64,000 bases of DNA from Thermococcus thioreducens (GTDB lineage Archaea > Methanobacteriota_B > Thermococci > Thermococcales > Thermococcaceae), in contig NZ_CP015105.1 in NCBI RefSeq assembly GCF_002214545.1, positions 1,426,001 through 1,490,000 on the forward strand, written 5' to 3'. Positions within the stretch are counted from its first letter, which is position 1, and every line of letters starts with the position of its first letter. Of this stretch, positions 59,510-64,000 are shown in pieces. Under the pieces are notes generated by a model. The model saw nothing but the letters and a program-made list of their open reading frames with translations. It did not search any database and was not told where the DNA came from. The position numbers and the translations under genes were made by a program.

Positions 59510-60739
59510 ATGTTCAGGCTCACGGACTTCAGCTATCACGGCAAGACCGTTTTTTTGAGGGCCGACTTAAACTCTCCCGTCAAGGATGGGAGGATAATAA
59601 GCGACGCCAGATTCAGGGCGGTTCTCCCGACGATAATATACCTCCTTGAACACGGGGCAAAGGTCGTTATAGGCACCCACCAGAGCAAGCCATACAAGGG
59701 CGACTACATCACCACCGAAGAGCATGCTGAGATTCTGAGCCGTCTCCTTGGTCAGGAAGTTGAATACGTCGAGGACATCTTTGGTAATTACGCCCGCGAG
59801 AGGATAAAGGCGCTAAAACCCGGCGAGGCGCTCATGTTAGAAAACCTCCGTTTTTCAGCGGAGGAGGTTAAATACAAGCCCATTGAGGACTGCGAGAGGA
59901 CTTTTTTCGTGAAGAAGCTGGCACCGCTCATAGACTACGTCGTGAACGATGCCTTTGCAGCCGCCCATCGAAGCCAGCCGTCCCTGGTGGGCTTTGCAAG
60001 GCTGAAGCCTATGATAATGGGGTTTCTAATGGAGAGGGAGGTCGAGGCGCTCACAAGGGCGTACGGGACCGGGGAGAAACCTAGGGTCTACGTCCTCGGT
60101 GGGGCAAAGGTGGACGACTCCCTAAGGGTTGCCGAGAACGTGCTGAGAAACGGCCGCGCCGACCTGATCCTCACCGGGGGGCTTGTTGCCCACGTCTTCA
60201 CACTCGCCAAGGGCTTCCACATAGGTGATGCAAACCTGGAGTTCATGGCAAAGCGGGGCCTCCTTGAGCTCGTCGAGCGGGCGGAGGGGATACTGGACGA
60301 GTTCTATCCATACGTCAGGACGCCAGTGGATTTCGCCGTCGAGTACAGGGGGGAGCGCGTTGAGGTTGACCTGCTGGGCGGTGAGAAGAGTCTCTTCGAC
60401 GAGCATCCGATACTCGACGTAGGGTCGAGGACGGTTGAAAAGTACCGCGAGGTGCTCATGAGGGCGAAGATAATAGTCGCCAACGGGCCGATGGGTGTCT
60501 TTGAGAGGGAGGAGTTCGCCGTTGGAACCGTCGGCGTGTTCAGGGCCATCGGGGAGAGCCCGGCCTTCAGCGTTGTTGGGGGCGGCCACAGCATAGCCAG
60601 CATATACCAGCACAACATCACCGGGATAAGCCACGTCTCAACCGGCGGCGGCGCGATGCTGAGCTTCTTCGCCGGCGAAAAGCTCCCCGTCCTGGAGGCG
60701 TTCAGAATAAGTTACGAGAAGTTCAGAGGAAAGGCATAG
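59510..60739 (+). CDS. pgk: Phosphoglycerate kinase
   Basis: A 409-aa archaeal PGK with the N-terminal substrate-binding motif TVFLRADLNSPVKDGRI, basic-patch residues (FRAVLPTIIYLLEHG, IGTHQSKPYKGDY), the hinge (MIMGFLMEREVEAL), nucleotide-site KVDDSLRVAENVL and the C-terminal GGGHSIASI glycine loop. It transfers phosphate between 1,3-bisphosphoglycerate and ADP; in Thermococcales it acts mainly in gluconeogenesis because GAPOR bypasses it in glycolysis. GATGGTGATGG precedes ATG 59510. Confidence 0.95.
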   Translation: MFRLTDFSYHGKTVFLRADLNSPVKDGRIISDARFRAVLPTIIYLLEHGAKVVIGTHQSKPYKGDYITTEEHAEILSRLLGQEVEYVEDIFGNYARERIKALKPGEALMLENLRFSAEEVKYKPIEDCERTFFVKKLAPLIDYVVNDAFAAAHRSQPSLVGFARLKPMIMGFLMEREVEALTRAYGTGEKPRVYVLGGAKVDDSLRVAENVLRNGRADLILTGGLVAHVFTLAKGFHIGDANLEFMAKRGLLELVERAEGILDEFYPYVRTPVDFAVEYRGERVEVDLLGGEKSLFDEHPILDVGSRTVEKYREVLMRAKIIVANGPMGVFEREEFAVGTVGVFRAIGESPAFSVVGGGHSIASIYQHNITGISHVSTGGGAMLSFFAGEKLPVLEAFRISYEKFRGKA

Positions 60740-60741
60740 GT

Positions 60742-61284
60742 TCAATCTTTTTTCGTTTTCTCGTAGAGCCTCCTGTAGGACCCTCTGAACTGGAAAACCA
60801 TTATGACCGCATAGAGCACCGCGAAGGACTTCAGGGGGAAGTGGCCGCCGAGAAAGTGATTCAGCAGGGATATAGTCCCCAGAACGGCAAGGTATGTTGT
60901 GAGAACGTCGAGGGCTGCCGCCAACGTTGCTCCGCGGCGGTACGCGAGCCACACCCAGAACGAGGAGTTGAGCATTACCAGCCAGCGGAGCCTGAGGGGT
61001 TCGTCCGGGGGAACTTCCACCGAGTAGGCGTCCCTCAGCATCTGCTTTCGGAAGGCAATGGCAAGTAGAACCGCAGCCACCATCAACGCAAAGGAGCCGA
61101 TTACAAAGAACCCGCTGTCGAGGATTGCCCCGAAGGCCAGCATAACGACCCATGCGGTAAAAGTTAGGTAAACTGCCAGGGATTCCGGCGAGAGCCGTCC
61201 CTTCCTGAAGAGGTAGGTTGGATAGATGCCGAAGAAAGGGACGCCGACCATCAGCAGGATCGCGGCGGAGATCATATCATCCAT
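60742..61284 (-). CDS. Hypothetical integral membrane protein
   Basis: A 180-aa protein with about five hydrophobic helices (ISAAILLMVGVPFFGIYPTY, LAVYLTFTAWVVMLAFGAIL, FVIGSFALMVAAVLLAIAF and two in the C-terminal half) and a basic C-terminal tail (RGSYRRLYEKTKKD). No family recognised. A TATA-like AT stretch (near 61303-61313) makes the ATG at 61284 nearly leaderless. It is convergent with pgk with a two-base gap. Confidence 0.7.
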   Translation of the reverse strand: MDDMISAAILLMVGVPFFGIYPTYLFRKGRLSPESLAVYLTFTAWVVMLAFGAILDSGFFVIGSFALMVAAVLLAIAFRKQMLRDAYSVEVPPDEPLRLRWLVMLNSSFWVWLAYRRGATLAAALDVLTTYLAVLGTISLLNHFLGGHFPLKSFAVLYAVIMVFQFRGSYRRLYEKTKKD

Positions 61285-61354
61285 TCCGCATCGAGGTTTT
61301 TGGAACTTGAAATATTAAAAAGGTTTCGATTGAAAATAGAAATAAGTACATCCC

Positions 61355-62119
61355 TCAGTCTATCGTCGCCTTTCTGAAGCCGAGGGCGGCAACTCCTGCG
61401 AACAGCGCGGCGAGGCCGGCTAGAACCACCCAGTCCGTGACTATCCCAAAGGCCGGCTCGACACCCGCGAGGTAGTAGCGGGAACCATCTACCGCATAGG
61501 TCAGCGGGTTTATCTTGGCCAGCCACTGCATCCACTCCGGCATAGTGCTTATCGGGTAGAACGCTCCGCTGAGGAAGGTCATCGGGAGCATTATCATGGT
61601 CACTATCATCTGGAAGCCTTCCATGCTCGTCATCTTGAGGGCTATGGCAACGCCCATGCCGGCTATCGCTATTCCGACGAGAAAGCTCATTCCAAGCGCT
61701 GGAAGGATTCCGCTCATGTTTAGGTCGGCCAGGAAAAAGCTGAGCACGAGGATTATGACCCCCTGTATCATGGCCATGAGCGCTCCTCCCGTGATTCTCC
61801 CGAGTATTGCCTCCGTTCTGCTGGCAGGGGCTACGAGAATCTCCTTAAGGAAGCCGAACTGCTTGTCCCAGATGAGGGTGATGCCCTGCATGAAGCTCAT
61901 GTTGAAGACGGTCATCGCTACTATTCCCGGAACGAGGTAGGTCATGTAGTCAACGCCGCCGAATATCTGAGACGCAAAGGGGTTGTCGAAGACGCCGGCC
62001 CATCCCTTTCCGAAGAAGATGAGCCAGATGAGCGGGTTAATGAGGCTCCCTATAACTCTTGCGCGGGAGCGGGAAAAGCGCTTGAGCTCACGGTATATCA
62101 TCGTGGCAAACACCTGCAT
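61355..62119 (-). CDS. ABC-2 type transporter permease (DrrB-like)
   Basis: A 254-aa ABC-2 permease with six helices: an amphipathic start (FATMIYRELKRFSRSRAR), IGSLINPLIWLIFFGKGW, the conserved ABC-2 segment MTVFNMSFMQGITLIWDKQF, and ASRTEAILGRITGGALMAMI. It pairs with the ATPase just upstream to export lipids, drugs or similar compounds. ATG 62119 is 6 nt from GGAGGTGA; a GTG at 62128 sits inside that site. It is the last gene of a padR-ATPase-permease operon. Confidence 0.92.
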   Translation of the reverse strand: MQVFATMIYRELKRFSRSRARVIGSLINPLIWLIFFGKGWAGVFDNPFASQIFGGVDYMTYLVPGIVAMTVFNMSFMQGITLIWDKQFGFLKEILVAPASRTEAILGRITGGALMAMIQGVIILVLSFFLADLNMSGILPALGMSFLVGIAIAGMGVAIALKMTSMEGFQMIVTMIMLPMTFLSGAFYPISTMPEWMQWLAKINPLTYAVDGSRYYLAGVEPAFGIVTDWVVLAGLAALFAGVAALGFRKATID

Positions 62120-62124
62120 GCAAC

Positions 62125-63105
62125 TCACCTCCTCCTGGCCCGCATAATCATCTTTGCCACGTTCTGCTCGCCGCCCTCGTCCCTTATCTCTCTCCCCGTC
62201 AGGTGGAGGAAGACGTCGTTGAGGGTCGGTCTGTGGTAAGTTACCTCAAGTATTTTGACCCCGTTTCTCTCCGCGAGCTCAAAGAGCCTCGGCAGGGACT
62301 CCGCGGCGTTCTCAACGTCGAGCCTGACCCGCCCGTCCGGCAGGAGCCTGCACCCCCTGATAAAGTCCGCCTTGAGGCACTTCAGTTCCTCCCTTGCCTG
62401 GAGCTTCAGGTAGATAATGTCGCTCCCCACGAGCTTTTTCAGCTCTTCAGCCGTCCCCTCCGCTATTATCTTCCCGTGATCCATTATCGCTATCCTGTCG
62501 GCGAGTTGCTCGGCCTCGTCCATGTAGTGCGTGGTGAGGAATATCGTCATGTCCTGCTCCTCCTTCATGGCCCTGATGTAGTCCCAGATGTGCGCCCTCG
62601 TCTGCGGGTCGAGGCCTATCGTCGGCTCGTCGAGGAACAGGATTTCAGGCTCGTGGAGGAGCGAGCGCGCTATCTCAAGCCTCCTCTGCATCCCACCGGA
62701 GAAGAACTTGACGGGCCTGTCCCTGAACTCCCACAGCTCAACGAACTTGAGGAGGCGCTCGATTTTTTCCTTCAGTTCGTTTCCGCTCAGGCCGTATATC
62801 CTGCCGTGGATGAGCATGTTCTCGTAGGCGGTAAGTTCCCTATCAACGCTTGGATCCTGGAAGACTATCCCTATTTTCCTCCTCACAGCTATTGGCTCTT
62901 TAACAACGTCGTGGCCGGCTACGATGGCCCTTCCAGCGGTCGGCCGGAGCAGGGTCGTCAGGACGTGGACGGTGGTGGTCTTTCCCGCCCCGTTCGGCCC
63001 CAGGAAGGCGAATATCTCGCCCCTTTTGACCCTGAATGAAATCCCCTTGACGGCCTCGAAGTCGCCGTACTTTTTCACGAGGTCCTCAACTTCAATTGCG
63101 CTCAT
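62125..63105 (-). CDS. ABC exporter ATPase (DrrA-like, DUF4162 C-terminus)
   Basis: A 326-aa ATPase: Walker A LGPNGAGKTTTVHVLTTL, Q-loop IVFQDPSVDRELTAYENM, signature KFFSGGMQRRLEIARSL, Walker B EILFLDEPTIGLDPQ and switch TIFLTTHYMDEAEQLAD. A DrrA-type DUF4162 C-terminal domain ends in FLHLTGREIRDEGGEQ. It energises the permease immediately downstream. ATG 63105 overlaps the padR stop region (TGATATG) and has GGAGGCGA; an in-frame TTG at 63120 is unlikely. Confidence 0.93.
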   Translation of the reverse strand: MSAIEVEDLVKKYGDFEAVKGISFRVKRGEIFAFLGPNGAGKTTTVHVLTTLLRPTAGRAIVAGHDVVKEPIAVRRKIGIVFQDPSVDRELTAYENMLIHGRIYGLSGNELKEKIERLLKFVELWEFRDRPVKFFSGGMQRRLEIARSLLHEPEILFLDEPTIGLDPQTRAHIWDYIRAMKEEQDMTIFLTTHYMDEAEQLADRIAIMDHGKIIAEGTAEELKKLVGSDIIYLKLQAREELKCLKADFIRGCRLLPDGRVRLDVENAAESLPRLFELAERNGVKILEVTYHRPTLNDVFLHLTGREIRDEGGEQNVAKMIMRARRR

Positions 63106-63106
63106 A

Positions 63107-63556
63107 TCACTCGCCTCCAAGAAGGATCAGGCGCAACTCTCTGGCGCATCCGGTGAGGAGCTTCCGAATTTTCGTCTTCTGCTCCTCGGTCAGCTCATCA
63201 ACCGACTCAAACAGCTCCCTGAAGGCGGCCTTCAGCTCGTCTCCCCCCAGTTCGAGGAAGACCCTGTAGGCGCGCATCCTGCGTTTGGCCTCTTCAAGCT
63301 CCCCCGTGTGTTCCTCAAGATACTTCCGGCCCTTCTCCGTTATGACGTAGGCCTTTCTGTCCCTCGCTCCCGTTCCGGCGACTTTGATGAGGCCGCTCCT
63401 CCTCAGGGAGGAGAGTATCGGATACACGGTTCCGGCGCTCAGCCTTATTCCGTACAGCCTCTCCAGCTCGGACATTATCCCATATCCGTGCTTTGGTTCC
63501 CTGAGAAGGTTGAGGATGAGAACTTTCATATGTCCACGAAAGTTTGGACGCTCCAT
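63107..63556 (-). CDS. PadR family transcriptional regulator
   Basis: A 149-aa winged-helix protein with the PadR signature MKVLILNLLREPKHGYGIMS, recognition region LSAGTVYPILSSLRRSGLIK, wing (RKAYVITEKGRKYLEEH) and a C-terminal dimerisation helix. PadR repressors typically control adjacent ABC exporters and respond to the exported compound. A perfect palindrome overlies its predicted transcription start, fitting autorepression. ATG 63556 follows GGTGA and lies just after the TATA-defined start; frames from 63610 would begin upstream of the transcript. Confidence 0.9.
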   Translation of the reverse strand: MERPNFRGHMKVLILNLLREPKHGYGIMSELERLYGIRLSAGTVYPILSSLRRSGLIKVAGTGARDRKAYVITEKGRKYLEEHTGELEEAKRRMRAYRVFLELGGDELKAAFRELFESVDELTEEQKTKIRKLLTGCARELRLILLGGE

Positions 63557-63563
63557 TTGCTTC

Positions 63564-63577
63564 ACCGATATATCGGT
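63564..63577. promoter_or_regulatory. 14-bp palindrome, candidate PadR operator
   Basis: A perfect palindrome ACCGATATATCGGT lies 8 bp upstream of the padR start codon, with a further partial repeat (CGATATG, 63578-63584) next to it. The TATA element of the operon is at 63591-63599 (GGTTTATAA on the minus strand), so the palindrome covers the expected transcription start. Repression by the encoded PadR is inferred from this geometry. Confidence 0.6.
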
Positions 63578-63628
63578 CGATATGTCATCCTTATAAACCT
63601 TCCCTCCCACCTATCCAATGGTGGTAGC

Positions 63629-64000
63629 ATGAAGCTGGTTCTTAAACCTCTATTTGAAGCAGAACTGCCGGCGGACTTCGAGGAACTCATACGGAGCAAG
63701 CTCATGGGGATGGAGGTCAGAACTGGAGAGGAGATTGAGGTAGACCTCCTTGGAAAGCCGCTGCGATTCAAGGTTCTCCTGGCTGAGCCCTCACCTCTGA
63801 AAGTCAGGGGAAACACGAGGATAGAGTTCTCAACCGGAAGCATGGAAGTGATAGATCTTGAGTTCGATGAGCCCGTTAAAGATGTGGTTCCCTTTGAGAA
63901 AGGATTCGTCATCCTGCTCGAAAGAAAGGTTCTGATTCTGAACCATAATGGGCAAAAGATTTATAGCGGTGAGTTCGATGACCTAAAAGGAGTTAGGGCC
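63629..64000 (+). CDS. Hypothetical protein, N-terminal part (runs off window)
   Basis: The gene opens at ATG 63629, behind GGTGGTAG, and is still open after 124 codons at the window edge. The visible part is beta-rich and acidic: an N-terminal MKLVLKPLFEAELPADFEEL, then VDLLGKPLRFKVLLAEPSPL. It faintly resembles the N-terminal (double-psi-barrel-like) substrate domain of CDC48-type ATPases, but too little is present to decide. It is divergent from padR, with promoters sharing the short gap. Confidence 0.6.
   Translation, partial: MKLVLKPLFEAELPADFEELIRSKLMGMEVRTGEEIEVDLLGKPLRFKVLLAEPSPLKVRGNTRIEFSTGSMEVIDLEFDEPVKDVVPFEKGFVILLERKVLILNHNGQKIYSGEFDDLKGVRA

Overview
The window reads as a chromosome segment of a hyperthermophilic euryarchaeon of the order Thermococcales, most likely a Thermococcus. 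The grounds are an archaellum (fla/arl) operon, Pyrococcus-type AsnRS and TyrRS, TmcA, a slipin-NfeD pair, an archaeal PGK, an acylaminoacyl peptidase, several proteins ending in the Thermococcales-type Cys-Gly-Pro C-terminal anchor (CGP-CTERM), TATA-box promoters with short or absent leaders, and dense gene packing with ATGA overlaps.

Layout. 1-5 kb: an exported protein cut by the window edge, a decayed AAA ATPase gene (in-frame stop plus frameshift) with palindromes upstream, a membrane-anchored winged-helix protein, and a PP-loop/ferredoxin fusion. 5-7.7 kb: slipin-NfeD pair and an amidohydrolase. 7.7-18.3 kb: the archaellum locus on the minus strand, in transcription order earA-like regulator, methyltransferase, flaB, arlC, D, F, G, H, I, J and a translationally coupled secreted Ig-like protein. 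18.7-26.2 kb: AsnRS, tRNA-Arg(TCT), a solute-binding protein, a cation exchanger, two tandem NYN proteins (one lacking key acidic residues) and TmcA. 26.2-32.7 kb: a conspicuously AT-rich two-gene island, with a DpdA-like tRNA-guanine-transglycosylase paralogue divergent from a giant Cas4-like nuclease/SF1 helicase fusion. 32.7-36.6 kb: acylaminoacyl peptidase, VapBC, gene debris and a MobA-like protein. 36.6-42.5 kb: a secreted protein, a complete biotin module (bioY, birA, ecfA, ecfT) and membrane proteins. 42.5-48 kb: an AAA ATPase with an unusual array of four alternating half-sites over its promoter, a Ski2-type helicase, an Lrp regulator and TyrRS. 48-56.5 kb: a plus-strand locus with a CGP-CTERM protein (signal peptide frameshifted), a complete ABC importer, a DUF447 protein and a secreted metallophosphoesterase. 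56.6-64 kb: hypothetical proteins, PGK, a PadR-ABC exporter operon and a truncated gene at the right edge.

How it works together. The archaellum operon appears to carry its own activator upstream and matching TACATA boxes. The biotin genes share one divergent promoter with a candidate BirA site. The ABC importer and the surface metallophosphoesterase may form a scavenging unit. The AT-rich pair is the best candidate for an undescribed system: base exchange in nucleic acid by a TGT-fold enzyme coupled to a helicase-nuclease suggests DNA modification-restriction or anti-element defence. That function is inferred from domains and arrangement only.

All starts were chosen from Shine-Dalgarno and TATA positions by eye. 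No searches or alignments could be run, so family names rest on recognised motifs.
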